DNA from: Allosphingosinicella indica
GTDB lineage: Bacteria; Pseudomonadota; Alphaproteobacteria; Sphingomonadales; Sphingomonadaceae
NCBI RefSeq assembly: GCF_900177405.1
Contig: NZ_LT840185.1
Coordinates: 2,347,501 to 2,411,500, forward strand
DNA: 64,000 nucleotides
Direction of reading: 5' to 3'
Shown: positions 18,304 to 29,238 of the stretch, one piece after another
Numbering within the stretch: position 1 is the stretch's first letter
Layout: every line of letters starts with the position of its first letter
The notes under the pieces: generated by a model
What the model saw: only the letters and a program-made list of their open reading frames with translations
The model's database searches: none
Told to the model about the DNA's origin: nothing
Position numbers and translations under genes: made by a program

Positions 18304-19590
18304 TCAGCGCTTGTCGACGGGCACGTAATCGCGCTGCGTCTGGCCGGTGTAGAGCTGGCGCGGACGGCCGATCTTCTGCTCGGGGTCGGAGATCATCTCG
18401 TTCCACTGCGCGACCCAGCCGACGGTGCGGGCGAGCGCGAACAGCGCCGTGAACATCGAGGTCGGGAAGCCGATCGCGTTGAGGATTACGCCCGAATAGA
18501 AATCCACGTTCGGGTAGAGCTTCTTCTCGATGAAATAATCGTCCTTGAGCGCGATCTGCTCCAGCTCCTGCGCGGTATCGAGCACTGGATCGGAGATGCC
18601 CAGCTCCTTCAGCACTTCCTGCGCGGTCTTCTGCATCACCTTTGCGCGCGGATCGAAATTCTTGTAGACGCGGTGGCCGAAGCCCATCAGCCGGAACGGA
18701 TCGTTTTTGTCCTTCGCGCGGGCGATATATTCCGGGATCTTGTCGGGCGTGCCGATCTCGCGGAGCATGTTGAGCGCCGCCTCGTTCGCGCCGCCGTGCG
18801 CCGGACCCCAGAGGCATGCGATGCCGGCCGCGATGCAGGCGAACGGGTTGGCGCCCGACGAGCCCGCCAGCCGCACCGTCGAGGTGGAAGCATTCTGCTC
18901 GTGATCGGCGTGGAGGATGAAGATGCGGCGCATCGCATTCTCGATCACCGGATTGACCTCATATTTCTCGGCCGGGACGCCGAAGGTCATGCGCAGGAAA
19001 TTGCCGGTATAGGTCAGCGAGTTGTCCGGATACATGAACGGCTGACCGACCGAATATTTATACGCCATCGCCGCGATCGTCGGCATCTTGGCGATCAGCC
19101 GGTGGCTGGCGATCATCCGCTGCTCGGGATCGGTGATGTCGGTCGAGTCGTGGTAGAAGGCCGAAAGCGCGCCGACGACGCCGCACATGATAGCCATCGG
19201 ATGCGCGTCGCGCCGGAAACCGCGGTAGAAGGTCGCGAGCTGCTCGTGCAGCATGGTGTGGCGCGAGATCGTGTAGGTAAAATTCTTGAGCTCGTCGGCG
19301 GTCGGAAGCTCGCCGTTCAGCAGCAGGTACGAGACTTCCATGAAGGTGGAATTCTCCGCGAGCTGATCGATCGGATAGCCGCGATGGAGGAGAATGCCCT
19401 CGTCGCCGTCGATATAGGTAATCGCGCTCTCGCAGCTCGCCGTCGAGGTGAAGCCCGGATCGTAGGTAAAGAGCCCGGTCTGGCCGTAGAGCTTGCGGAT
19501 ATCGATGACCGAAGGGCCGACCGAACCGTCGAGCACTGCATAATCGTTGGTGTTGCCGCCGATGTTCAGCGCTGCTTTGGTGTCGGCCAT
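18304..19590 (-). CDS. gltA: Citrate synthase (type II)
   Basis: This condenses oxaloacetate and acetyl-CoA to citrate, the entry reaction of the TCA cycle. It has 428 residues, the size of the hexameric NADH-sensitive type II enzymes. Catalytic regions are visible: [15 protein letters not shown] with the first active-site histidine, [14 protein letters not shown] with the second, and the aspartate region [14 protein letters not shown]. The start lies 12 bases downstream of the gltX stop, so the pair is likely one transcript. The gene converges with the S41 lipoprotein gene. Confidence 0.97.
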   Translation of the reverse strand: MADTKAALNIGGNTNDYAVLDGSVGPSVIDIRKLYGQTGLFTYDPGFTSTASCESAITYIDGDEGILLHRGYPIDQLAENSTFMEVSYLLLNGELPTADELKNFTYTISRHTMLHEQLATFYRGFRRDAHPMAIMCGVVGALSAFYHDSTDITDPEQRMIASHRLIAKMPTIAAMAYKYSVGQPFMYPDNSLTYTGNFLRMTFGVPAEKYEVNPVIENAMRRIFILHADHEQNASTSTVRLAGSSGANPFACIAAGIACLWGPAHGGANEAALNMLREIGTPDKIPEYIARAKDKNDPFRLMGFGHRVYKNFDPRAKVMQKTAQEVLKELGISDPVLDTAQELEQIALKDDYFIEKKLYPNVDFYSGVILNAIGFPTSMFTALFALARTVGWVAQWNEMISDPEQKIGRPRQLYTGQTQRDYVPVDKR

Positions 19591-19602
19591 AATCTCATTC
19601 CC

Positions 19603-21030
19603 CTATAGGTTCGCCCGCTCCGCGATCCGCGCGAGGCTCTCGTCGCGGCCCAGCAGAACCAGCACATCGAATATTCCCGGCGACGTCGCCCGGCCGGTCA
19701 GTGCAGCGCGCAGCGGCTGCGCCACCTGGCCGAGCTTCACGCCGGCGCTTTCGGACACCCCACGCACGGCCTGCTCTGTCGCCTCGCCCGTCCACTCGGG
19801 CAGCGCGGAAAGCGCCGCATGGACGAGGGCGAGCAGGTCCGCCGCTTCGCCTTCTAGCAAGGCGGCGGCGCGCTCGTCGAGGTCCAAGGGACGGGTTTTG
19901 AAAAGAAACGTTGCGCCTTCCGCAATCTCGCCCAGCGATTTGGCGCGCGGCTTGAGCTCGGGCATCGCGCGGGTCAGCAGATCGCGATCGGCCTCGGTGA
20001 GCGGCCGCCCGACCAGCTTGGCGATATCCGGGGCGGCGATGTCCGCCAGCCGGGCATCGTCGGCCTCACGGATGTAGTGGCCGTTGAGATTTTCGAGCTT
20101 CTTGATGTCGAAGCGCGAGGGCGAACGGCCGACGTGCGCGAGATCGAACCATTTCACCGCATCCTCGCGCGCGATGATCTCGTCGTCGCCATGGCCCCAG
20201 CCGAGGCGGAGGAGATAGTTGGATAAGGCTTCGGGCAGGATGCCCAGTTCGTCGCGGTAATTGTCGACGCCGATCGCGCCGTGGCGCTTGGACATTTTGG
20301 CGCCGTCCTGTCCGTGGATCAGCGGCACATGCGCATAGACCGGCTCGGGCCAGCCCATCGCGCGGATGATTCCGAGCTGGCGGAAGGCGTTGTTGAGATG
20401 ATCATCGCCGCGGATGACGTGGGTCACGCCCATGTCGTGATCGTCTACCACCACCGCGAGCATATACGTGGGCGTGCCGTCCGAGCGGAGCAGGATCATG
20501 TCGTCCAGCTCGGCATTCTGGACGGTGACGCGGCCCTGGACCGCATCCTCGATCACCGTTTCGCCTTCGTGCTCGGCTTTCAGGCGGACAACGTAGGGCG
20601 CATCGGGGGAGGGCGCGTCGGGCGCGCAGTCGCGCCACACGCTGTTGACCTTGAACGGCCGGCGCTCGGCCTGCGCGGCGGCGCGCTGCGCGGCGAGCTC
20701 CTCCTGCGTCATGTAGCAGCGATAGGCGTGGCCGTTGGCGAGCATTTCGTGTGCGACCGCCGCGTGCCGCTCGGCGAAACGCGACTGGAAATAGGCGTCA
20801 CCGTCCCAGTCGAGCCCCAGCCAGCGCATGCCGTCCAGGATGGCGTCGATCGCGGCCTGGGTGGAGCGCGCTTTGTCGGTATCCTCGATCCGGAGCAGGA
20901 ACTTGCCGCCGTGGTGGCGCGCGAACAGCCAGTTGAACAGTGCGGTCCGGGCGCCGCCGATATGGAGGAACCCGGTCGGCGAGGGCGCGAAACGGGTGAC
21001 GACCGAACGAGGCTCGATGCTTGCGCTCAC
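19603..21030 (-). CDS. gltX: Glutamate--tRNA ligase
   Basis: This class I aminoacyl-tRNA synthetase charges tRNA-Glu. The HIGH-type motif appears as [19 protein letters not shown], and the KMSKR motif as [14 protein letters not shown] place the start at GTG 21030 ([20 protein letters not shown]), which has GGAGAA 7-8 bases upstream. A TTG at 21045 is possible but has no ribosome-binding site. That gives 475 residues, normal for the family. It is divergent from comEC with only about 30 bases between the start codons. Confidence 0.95.
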   Translation of the reverse strand: MSASIEPRSVVTRFAPSPTGFLHIGGARTALFNWLFARHHGGKFLLRIEDTDKARSTQAAIDAILDGMRWLGLDWDGDAYFQSRFAERHAAVAHEMLANGHAYRCYMTQEELAAQRAAAQAERRPFKVNSVWRDCAPDAPSPDAPYVVRLKAEHEGETVIEDAVQGRVTVQNAELDDMILLRSDGTPTYMLAVVVDDHDMGVTHVIRGDDHLNNAFRQLGIIRAMGWPEPVYAHVPLIHGQDGAKMSKRHGAIGVDNYRDELGILPEALSNYLLRLGWGHGDDEIIAREDAVKWFDLAHVGRSPSRFDIKKLENLNGHYIREADDARLADIAAPDIAKLVGRPLTEADRDLLTRAMPELKPRAKSLGEIAEGATFLFKTRPLDLDERAAALLEGEAADLLALVHAALSALPEWTGEATEQAVRGVSESAGVKLGQVAQPLRAALTGRATSPGIFDVLVLLGRDESLARIAERANL

Positions 21031-21059
21031 GCGCGGATTCTCCAAGGATGGCGCCCGAG

Positions 21060-23282
21060 ATGGCGACGAAAGACGCGGGCGCCCCTAGCATAGCGGTACG
21101 GTCGCTACAAATAGCGGCCGGTGTTGGAGCGCGCGTGCGTCCGCTGGGGTCGCTCCGCAGCCTGGCCGAAGCGCTGGAGCTGATCGCGGAGCGCGAGCAC
21201 GACCGCCTGCCGCTGTGGCTGCCGGTAGGGCTGGGTGCCGGCATCGCGGCCTGGTTCGTCCTGCCCGACGCGCGGTGGTGGACCGTGTTCTTGCTGATCG
21301 CAGCGGCGTTGGCGATGGCCGCGCTCGCATTCGCCGGCGGCACGCGATGGGGACGCGCGCTGGCGATCTTCGCAGGCGTAGCGGCGCTCGGCGTTGCGCT
21401 CATATGGTGGAAGGCGGAGCGGGTTGCGGCGCCGGTGCTGGAAAGGCCTGTCGTCACATCCTTCACCGGACGGATCGCGCAGGTCGAGCCGCTGCCCGCA
21501 CGACAAAGCGTACGGCTGACCCTCGCAACCGCGAGCGACGACATCCCTCCCAAAGTCCGCGTGAGCATTCCAGAGGACCGAATGCGCGATGGCCTCCGGC
21601 CGGGTGCCGAGATCGCCTTGCGGACGCGCCTGATGCCGCCGCCGCCGATGGCGGTGCCTGGCGCGTATGACTTCGCTCGCGTCGCCTGGTTTCAAGGGCT
21701 CGGCGGCACCGGGCGGGTGATCGGCGACGTCGAAATAGTGCGCGAAGCGCCGCGCGGCGCTTGGGGCGACCGGATCGCGGGCTGGCGCCAGCAACTCTCG
21801 GCGCATGTCCGCGAAAGCGTGGGCGAGGGCGGCGCGGGCGCTATCGCCGCGACGCTGGTGACCGGCGACCGCGGCGCGATCACCGATGAGGATGCCGAAG
21901 CGATGCGGCGCAGTGGTTTGGCGCACCTGCTCTCGATCAGCGGCCTGCACGTGACCGCGGTGGTGGGCGCCGCGATGCTGCTGACCTTGAAGCTGCTCGC
22001 GCTCAGCCCGGCGCTGGCGTTGCGCTGGCCGCTGGTGCTGGTCGCCGCGGGGGCCGGCGCCGCGACCGGCGTTTCCTATACGCTGCTCACCGGCGCGGAG
22101 GTGCCGACGATCCGCTCGTGCATCGCGGCGCTGCTTGTCCTCGGCGGCATCGCGATGGGGCGCGAGGCGCTGACCCTGCGCCTGATCGCGGCGGGCGCGC
22201 TCATCGTGCTGCTGTTCTGGCCCGATGCGCTTGCCGGACCCAGCTTCCAGATGAGCTTCGCCGCGGTGACGTCGATCGTGGTGCTGCACGAGCATCCGCG
22301 CGTAAAGGCGCTGCTCGCGCGGCGGGAGGAAGGATATGCGGCGCGGATCGCGCGCGGCATGCTCGCGCTGCTGCTCACCGGTATCGCCGTCGAGCTTACC
22401 TTGACGCCGATCGCACTGTTCCACTTTCACAAATCCGGCATGTACGGCGCGCTCGCCAACATTATCGCGATCCCGCTCACCACCTTCATCGTCATGCCGG
22501 CCGAGGCGCTGGGATTGTTGTTCGATGTCGTCGGACTCGGCGCGCCCTTCTGGTGGGTGGCAGGGCAGGGGCTGACCTTCATGCTGTGGATCGCCCATAG
22601 CGCGGCCAATGCGCCGGGTGCGCTCGCGATGCTGCCGAGCATGCCGCCGGGCGCCTTCGGCCTGATCGTGGCAGGCGGACTATGGGCCGCGCTCTGGCAG
22701 ACGCGCTGGCGGCTGGCGGGTTTCGCGCCGATCGTCGCGGGCGCGTTGTGGGCATTCGCGACACCCCCGCCGGATCTGCTGGTGACGGGCGACGGCCGCC
22801 ATCTCGCGCTACGCATGCCCGACGGGAGGTTCGCGACGCTGCGCGGTCGCGCCGGGGATTATGTGCGCGGCATATTGGGCGAAGGGCTCGGCACCGACGG
22901 CGAACTGTCCGCGCTCGACGAGACGAGGACGGCCTCCTGTAGCCGCGACCTCTGCGTCACCGATATCGTCCGCGACGGCCGGCGTTGGCGCCTTCTGGCC
23001 ACCCGAAGCCGTGACTTCGTCGCCTGGCGCGACATGATCCGTGCCTGCGCAGAGGCCGATATCGTCGTCGCCGACCGGCGATTGCCAGAAGCCTGTGCGC
23101 CGCGCTGGATCAAGGCCGATCGCGCATTGCTGGCAAAGACCGGCGGCCTCGCCATATCATTGGGCGGTCGGCCCAAGGTCGTCAGCGTCGCGGATCGCGT
23201 TGGGCGACACCCCTGGCGGCAAGACGGTCAGTCGTCGGCTTTCACGGCGGCGAGTTCGTTGCCGGCGACATCGACGAAATGA
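21060..23282 (+). CDS. comEC: ComEC/Rec2-family DNA-uptake channel protein
   Basis: This is the inner-membrane channel for single-stranded DNA during natural transformation. The architecture fits: two to three N-terminal helices, a soluble DUF4131-type domain ([11 protein letters not shown]), then a multi-helix Competence domain with the signature [14 protein letters not shown] and [17 protein letters not shown]-terminal soluble tail of about 150 residues follows in place of a clear metallo-beta-lactamase domain: no HxHxDH is visible. I use ATG 21060; ATG 21048 is an alternative. The 3' end overlaps the convergent VOC gene by 55 bases. Confidence 0.85.
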   Translation: MATKDAGAPSIAVRSLQIAAGVGARVRPLGSLRSLAEALELIAEREHDRLPLWLPVGLGAGIAAWFVLPDARWWTVFLLIAAALAMAALAFAGGTRWGRALAIFAGVAALGVALIWWKAERVAAPVLERPVVTSFTGRIAQVEPLPARQSVRLTLATASDDIPPKVRVSIPEDRMRDGLRPGAEIALRTRLMPPPPMAVPGAYDFARVAWFQGLGGTGRVIGDVEIVREAPRGAWGDRIAGWRQQLSAHVRESVGEGGAGAIAATLVTGDRGAITDEDAEAMRRSGLAHLLSISGLHVTAVVGAAMLLTLKLLALSPALALRWPLVLVAAGAGAATGVSYTLLTGAEVPTIRSCIAALLVLGGIAMGREALTLRLIAAGALIVLLFWPDALAGPSFQMSFAAVTSIVVLHEHPRVKALLARREEGYAARIARGMLALLLTGIAVELTLTPIALFHFHKSGMYGALANIIAIPLTTFIVMPAEALGLLFDVVGLGAPFWWVAGQGLTFMLWIAHSAANAPGALAMLPSMPPGAFGLIVAGGLWAALWQTRWRLAGFAPIVAGALWAFATPPPDLLVTGDGRHLALRMPDGRFATLRGRAGDYVRGILGEGLGTDGELSALDETRTASCSRDLCVTDIVRDGRRWRLLATRSRDFVAWRDMIRACAEADIVVADRRLPEACAPRWIKADRALLAKTGGLAISLGGRPKVVSVADRVGRHPWRQDGQSSAFTAASSLPATSTK

Positions 23283-23566
23283 AATCGCTTGCCGCCGGGG
23301 AAAGCGAAAATCGGCTTACTGATCGTCCCGCCGGCCGCCTCGACCGCGGTCACTGCCGCCTCCAGATCGTCTACTGCGATCACCGGCAGCGGCGCGCCGG
23401 GGGCTTCGCTGCTATCGCCCTGGAGACCGATGTCCGTATCGCCGCTGGTCGTGGCGGCATAGGTCGGCCCAAACGCGGTCAAGCTCCAGCCGAACGCACG
23501 CTCGTAGAAGGCCTTGGCGGCGGCAACATCGCGAACGGGCAGTTCGACGTAGTTCAGCCGTGCCAT
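23228..23566 (-). CDS. VOC-family (glyoxalase/bleomycin-resistance-like) protein
   Basis: This 112-residue protein has the beta-alpha-beta-beta-beta pattern of the vicinal oxygen chelate fold: RLNYVELPVRDVAAAKAFYERAFGW at the N-terminus and [18 protein letters not shown] at the C-terminus. A metal-binding glutamate pair is plausible (Glu near residue 7, Glu in GNELA), but the reaction is unknown. Its ATG shares one base with the lexA stop (TGATG), so it is probably expressed from the lexA promoter and under SOS control. Its 3' end overlaps the comEC 3' end. Confidence 0.85.
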   Translation of the reverse strand: MARLNYVELPVRDVAAAKAFYERAFGWSLTAFGPTYAATTSGDTDIGLQGDSSEAPGAPLPVIAVDDLEAAVTAVEAAGGTISKPIFAFPGGKRFHFVDVAGNELAAVKADD

Positions 23567-24216
23567 CAGTAGCGTCGCAGAAGGCCCGCGAGCTTGCCCT
23601 GCACGACCACCTGATCGGGCCGGTAGCGCTGCGGATCGTAATTGCGGTTGGCGGGATCGAGCCGGATCATCGAACCTTCGCGGCGGAAGGTCTTGAGCGT
23701 TGCTTCGCTATTGTCGACCAGCGCGACCACGATCTCGCCGTCGCGCGCGGTGTCGGTCTTGCGCACCAGCGCATAGTCTCCGTCGAGAATGCCCTCGTCG
23801 ACCATCGAGTCCCCGGACACTTCCAGCGCATAATGTTCGCCCGGCCCAAGCAGCGCGGCGGGGACCGCGAGGCTTTCGGTGCCCTGCAGCGCCTCGATCG
23901 GCGTGCCGGCGGCGATCCGGCCGTGCAGCGGAAGCTCGACGATGTCGTTCGAGTTCGCGGCAGCGGGGATGACGGGGCGGGGCGCCGCCTTGGATGCCGC
24001 GCCGTCGGGCATTTTCACCACTTCCAGCGCGCGGGCGCGATTGGGAAGGCGGCGGATGAACCCGCGCTCTTCGAGCGCCGAGATCAGCCGGTGGACGCCG
24101 GACTTCGATTTCAGCTCCAGCGCGTCCTTCATCTCCTCGAACGAGGGCGAGACGCCGCTGTCGGCTAGATGGTCGTGGATGAAGATCAACAGCTCTTGTT
24201 GCTTGCGCGTCAGCAT
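23566..24216 (-). CDS. lexA: LexA SOS repressor
   Basis: LexA represses DNA-damage genes and inactivates itself when RecA filaments form. The N-terminal winged-helix domain ([16 protein letters not shown]…[20 protein letters not shown]) is followed by the self-cleavage site Ala103-Gly104 (GRIAAGTPI) and the catalytic dyad Ser137 ([10 protein letters not shown]) and Lys153 (VRKTDT). I use ATG 24216, with GAGG just upstream, rather than GTG 24219; it has 216 residues. An alphaproteobacterial SOS box lies about 20 bases before the start, indicating autoregulation. The VOC gene is coupled downstream. Confidence 0.96.
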   Translation of the reverse strand: MLTRKQQELLIFIHDHLADSGVSPSFEEMKDALELKSKSGVHRLISALEERGFIRRLPNRARALEVVKMPDGAASKAAPRPVIPAAANSNDIVELPLHGRIAAGTPIEALQGTESLAVPAALLGPGEHYALEVSGDSMVDEGILDGDYALVRKTDTARDGEIVVALVDNSEATLKTFRREGSMIRLDPANRNYDPQRYRPDQVVVQGKLAGLLRRY

Positions 24217-24234
24217 CACCTCGGCCCTTCATTG

Positions 24235-24249
24235 GAACGGACAGGGAAC
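24235..24249 (-). promoter_or_regulatory. SOS box (LexA operator) upstream of lexA
   Basis: The sequence is GAAC-GGACAGG-GAAC, the exact alphaproteobacterial LexA motif (GTTC-N7-GTTC read on the other strand). It is positioned 19 bases upstream of the lexA start codon, as expected for autorepression. Confidence 0.88.
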
Positions 24250-24273
24250 GTGTAGGAAACGCCGCGGAACCTG

Positions 24274-24855
24274 TCAAGCGAGCGCAGAGCGCGTCACGCC
24301 GGCGATATCGAGGAAGTTGGCGAGGAGGGCATGGCCCTGATCGCTCGCCACGCTTTCCGGGTGGAACTGAACGCCATGGATCGGGAGATGTTGATGCCGC
24401 AAACCCATCACGACGCTGCCCGCGGTGGCGTTGACGAGGAGCGGCGCGACAACGCCCTCCGCCGCGAGCGAATGATAGCGCGCGACGGTGAAGGACGACG
24501 GCAGGCCGGCGAATACGCCGCTGCCGTCGTGCGCGATCGCCGATGTCTTCCCGTGGACGGGCGCGGTTCGCACGATCCGTTCGCCCCAATGCGTCGCAAT
24601 CGCCTGATGGCCGAGGCATACGCCGAGCAGCGGACGGGCCGCCGCCACGCAGGCGGCGACGAGATCGGGCGACACCCCGGCATCCTCCGGTCGCCCCGGT
24701 CCCGGCGAGATGACGAACGCCTGTGCGCCGCTCGCCAGCGCCTCGGCCGCGGTCAGCGCGTCGTTCCGCTCCACCCGCACCTCGGCACCCAATTCGACGA
24801 AATAGCGCACCAGATTCCAGGTGAAGCTGTCGTAATTGTCGATGACGAGGATCAT
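24274..24855 (-). CDS. trpG: Anthranilate/aminodeoxychorismate synthase component II (glutamine amidotransferase)
   Basis: This releases ammonia from glutamine for anthranilate (tryptophan) or aminodeoxychorismate (folate) synthesis by a partner TrpE/PabB. The class I amidotransferase triad is visible: Cys80 in GVCLGHQAIA, and His and Glu in GVQFHPESV. The early motif IDNYDSFTWNLVRYF is typical. It has 193 residues. No trpE or trpD lies beside it here, so whether it serves tryptophan, folate or both cannot be settled. It starts 89 bases from the divergent lon gene and lies upstream of lexA, which has its own operator. Confidence 0.93.
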   Translation of the reverse strand: MILVIDNYDSFTWNLVRYFVELGAEVRVERNDALTAAEALASGAQAFVISPGPGRPEDAGVSPDLVAACVAAARPLLGVCLGHQAIATHWGERIVRTAPVHGKTSAIAHDGSGVFAGLPSSFTVARYHSLAAEGVVAPLLVNATAGSVVMGLRHQHLPIHGVQFHPESVASDQGHALLANFLDIAGVTRSALA

Positions 24856-24893
24856 GCCGCCTTCATGCGCCTGCCGCGCCCGCGGTCAATGTC

Positions 24894-24923
24894 ATTGATG
24901 CGTTAAGGGGAGGCCCCATATAA
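24894..24923 (+). promoter_or_regulatory. Heat-shock (sigma-32-like) promoter of lon
   Basis: CCCCATATAA at 24914-24923 matches the sigma-32 -10 element (CCCCATnT). ATTGAT at 24894-24899, 14 bases upstream, keeps the TTGA core of the CTTGAA -35 element. Predicted transcription would begin near 24929, leaving a leader of about 15 bases with GGAG before the lon ATG. Confidence 0.65.
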
Positions 24924-24944
24924 CGGGCCAAGACTGGAGTCCCG

Positions 24945-27356
<2,412 letters not shown>

Positions 27357-27385
27357 TTTGTTACCCCGCAGCATCGGATTTCATT

Positions 27386-27426
27386 GGGGAATGCGCGATT
27401 TTCGGACGAAATTGCGCGCATTCCCC
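27386..27426. promoter_or_regulatory. Long imperfect palindrome between lon and hup
   Basis: Arms GGGGAATGCGCG (27386-27397) and CGCGCATTCCCC (27415-27426) are perfect inverted repeats, 12 bp each. A nested palindrome TTTCG-GA-CGAAA sits inside the 17-base loop. It starts 30 bases after the lon stop and ends just before a TTGACT element. It could end lon transcription or act as an operator for hup. Confidence 0.55.
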
Positions 27427-27427
27427 T

Positions 27428-27456
27428 TTGACTCCGCAAGGGCACCTGTTCTTAGA
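27428..27456 (+). promoter_or_regulatory. Candidate sigma-70 promoter of hup
   Basis: TTGACT (27428-27433) lies 17 bases upstream of CTTAGA (27451-27456). The -35 match is strong and the -10 match weak. It directly abuts the long palindrome. The leader to the hup ATG would be about 40 bases. Confidence 0.4.
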
Positions 27457-27505
27457 TGGTTTTTCGGCGCTCAGCCGCGATTCCAAGCGTAAACAGGGGT
27501 TCGAA

Positions 27506-27781
27506 ATGAACAAACAGGAGCTTATCGGCACGGTTGCGGACACGACCGGGCTCAGCCGCAGCGACGCCAGCAAGGCCGTGGAGAGCGTCTTCGACGCGAT
27601 CACCGCTTCGCTGAAGAAGGGCGATGAGGTCCGACTGGTCGGCTTCGGCACCTTTGCCTGCTCCAAGCGCAAGGCGTCCACCGGTCGCAACCCGCGCACC
27701 GGCGAGCCGATGCAGATCCGGGAATCGACCCAGCCGAAATTCAAGGCCGGCAAGGGCCTGAAGGACGCCGTCAACGGCTGA
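27506..27781 (+). CDS. hup: HU-family DNA-binding protein
   Basis: This small nucleoid protein bends and compacts DNA as a dimer. It has 91 residues with the HU/IHF signature (VGFGTFACSKRKASTGRNPRTG) and the usual MNKQELIGTVAD N-terminus. The open frame extends upstream to 27266 into lon, but the family start is ATG 27506. It has a separate upstream promoter candidate and a GC-rich hairpin downstream. The protein most resembles HU (hupB-like) rather than IHF. Confidence 0.95.
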   Translation: MNKQELIGTVADTTGLSRSDASKAVESVFDAITASLKKGDEVRLVGFGTFACSKRKASTGRNPRTGEPMQIRESTQPKFKAGKGLKDAVNG

Positions 27782-27787
27782 TCGGGA

Positions 27788-27814
27788 CGGGCCGGCCGGA
27801 GGGCAGCCGGCCCG
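27788..27814 (+). terminator. Candidate terminator hairpin after hup
   Basis: A 9-bp perfect stem, CGGGCCGGC pairing with GCCGGCCCG, encloses a 9-base loop. It begins 7 bases after the hup stop. The following bases (ACTTCGATCT) are not a clean U-tract, so it is a moderate candidate. Confidence 0.5.
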
Positions 27815-27888
27815 ACTTCGATCTACAGGCGATTAGTTTTCCGCGGTGCTGGACAGCGCCGTGGCCGCGCTCTAAGGAGCGCGCTCTT

Positions 27889-27907
27889 CGCCGGCCAGCG
27901 GCCGGCG
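27889..27907. other. GC hairpin just upstream of tRNA-Val
   Basis: CGCCGGCC-AGC-GGCCGGCG forms a perfect 8-bp stem with a 3-base loop. It ends 11 bases before the tRNA-Val gene. Its role is unknown; it may be part of the tRNA leader or a terminator for transcription from hup. Confidence 0.35.
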
Positions 27908-27909
27908 AT

Positions 27910-28001
27910 GCGGGGCATGGGCGCGTAGCTCAGTGGTAGAGCACTGTGTTCACACCGCAGGGGTCGCAAGTTCAATCCTTGCCGCGCCCACCATGCCCCG
28001 C
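27910..28001. repeat. Inverted repeat flanking tRNA-Val
   Basis: GCGGGGCATGG (27910-27920) and CCATGCCCCGC (27991-28001) are an 11-bp perfect inverted pair. They enclose the tRNA and share its first two bases and its CCA end. In the precursor the 5' leader and 3' trailer would pair and lengthen the acceptor stem. Confidence 0.7.
27919..27993 (+). tRNA. tRNA-Val (anticodon CAC)
   Basis: The 75-base cloverleaf folds fully. Acceptor stem GGGCGCG pairs with CGCGCCC, the D arm is GCTC/GAGC, and anticodon arm CTGTG-TTCACAC-CGCAG presents CAC. The variable loop is GGGTC, the T arm GCAAG-TTCAATC-CTTGC, the discriminator A, and CCA is encoded. It decodes GUG valine codons. The leader and trailer also form inverted repeats around the gene. 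Confidence 0.97.
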
Positions 28002-28032
28002 CTTTCGGCTCCCCCGCAGCTTTGACGTCGGA

Positions 28033-29025
28033 TCAGCCGGGCGAAAGCCCGCAGACATCCGCCACAATCTCGAACGAGCGCCGCCGCGCCATATGGTCGT
28101 AGATTTGCGACGTGATCATCAGCTCGTCGGCGCCCGTCTGCGCCACGAACCCTTCCATCGCGGTACGCACGCTGTCGGGCGAACCGATCGCCGAGCAGTA
28201 CAAAGCCTGCTCGATCCCCATCCGCTGGACCGGCGTCACGCTCTCCAGATAATCGGGGATGGGCGCCTGGAGCGGCGTCGGATTGCCGCTTCTGAGATTG
28301 ACAAAAGCCTGGGCGAGCGAGGAGGCTAGCAGCACGCCCTCCGCATCGCTCTCCGCCGCGAAGGCGTTGAAGCCGAGCATCACATAGGGCCGGTCGAGCT
28401 GCGCCGAGGGCCGGAAGCCGGCGCGATAGACGTGGATCGCCTCCATCATCTGTTGTGGGGCGAAGTGCGACGCGAAGGCGTAGGGCAGTCCCAACGCCGC
28501 CGCGAGCTGCGCCCCGTAGAGGCTGGAGCCCAGGATCCATAGCGGGATGTCCATTCCTTCGCCGGGGATCGCGCGGACGCGGCGCGGCTCGGGCGGGCGG
28601 AAATATTCCATGAGCTCGACCACGTCCTGCGGGAAGCGGTCGACGTCGCCCGAGAGCGTGCGCCGCAGCGCGCGCGCGGCGGCCTGATCGGTGCCCGGAG
28701 CGCGGCCAAGCCCGAGATCGACGCGGCCCGGGAACAGCGCTTCCAGCGTACCGAACTGCTCCGCCACCTGCAGCGGCGCGTGGTTGGGAAGCATGATGCC
28801 CCCTGCGCCGATGCGGATGCGCTGCGTGGCATTGCCGACATGCGCGAGCGCCACCGCGGTTGCGGCGCTCGCGACGCCGGGCATCGAATGATGCTCGGCC
28901 ATCCAGAAGCGGTTGTAGCCGAGCGCCTCGCCGTGCCGGGCGAGGTCCGCAGCGTTGCGGAGCGCGCTGCCGGCGTCGCCATTGTCGGTGATCGGGGCGA
29001 GGTCGAGGATCGAGAGCGGTATCAT
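28033..29025 (-). CDS. LLM-class flavin-dependent oxidoreductase (luciferase-like)
   Basis: This is a TIM-barrel monooxygenase-like protein using reduced flavin. Family features are [17 protein letters not shown] at the N-terminus, [22 protein letters not shown] and [24 protein letters not shown], typical of the YhbW-like group. I start at ATG 29025 (330 residues) since the frame upstream of it is proline/arginine-rich and unlike the family. Its substrate is unknown. It lies between two tRNA genes and is divergent from tRNA-His. Confidence 0.88.
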   Translation of the reverse strand: MIPLSILDLAPITDNGDAGSALRNAADLARHGEALGYNRFWMAEHHSMPGVASAATAVALAHVGNATQRIRIGAGGIMLPNHAPLQVAEQFGTLEALFPGRVDLGLGRAPGTDQAAARALRRTLSGDVDRFPQDVVELMEYFRPPEPRRVRAIPGEGMDIPLWILGSSLYGAQLAAALGLPYAFASHFAPQQMMEAIHVYRAGFRPSAQLDRPYVMLGFNAFAAESDAEGVLLASSLAQAFVNLRSGNPTPLQAPIPDYLESVTPVQRMGIEQALYCSAIGSPDSVRTAMEGFVAQTGADELMITSQIYDHMARRRSFEIVADVCGLSPG

Positions 29026-29078
29026 GGCTGCGATATGGGGTGGCGGCGCGGGTTCGCCACTGCACCGCGCAACTGTCC

Positions 29079-29108
29079 TTGACGGTGGCATGGCCGCGCC
29101 CCTATGTG
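29079..29108 (+). promoter_or_regulatory. Candidate promoter of tRNA-His
   Basis: TTGACG (29079-29084) is followed after 18 bases by TATGTG (29103-29108). Transcription would begin about 20 bases before the tRNA. The -35 match is good and the -10 partial. Confidence 0.4.
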
Positions 29109-29132
29109 CGGCGCCGGTTTAGCACCCCATGT

Positions 29133-29210
29133 GGCGACCGTAGCTCAGCTGGTTAGAGCATCGGTTTGTGGTACCGAGGGTCGCGGGTTCAAGTCCCGTC
29201 GGTCGCCCCA
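29133..29210 (+). tRNA. tRNA-His (anticodon GTG)
   Basis: The cloverleaf is complete: acceptor GCGACCG/CGGTCGC with the extra 5' G(-1) at 29133 opposite discriminator C, D arm GCTC/GAGC, and anticodon arm TCGGT-TTGTGGT-ACCGA giving GTG. The T arm is GCGGG-TTCAAGT-CCCGT, with encoded CCA. G(-1) is the identity element specific to tRNA-His. A run of six T follows the CCA. Confidence 0.97.
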
Positions 29211-29238
29211 GTTTTTTCATCGATATCAGGACATTGCC

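Noticed and set aside
29104-29238. N-terminal extension of the amino-acid dehydrogenase
   Set aside because: The frame runs through the tRNA-His gene, so translation must start at 29239.
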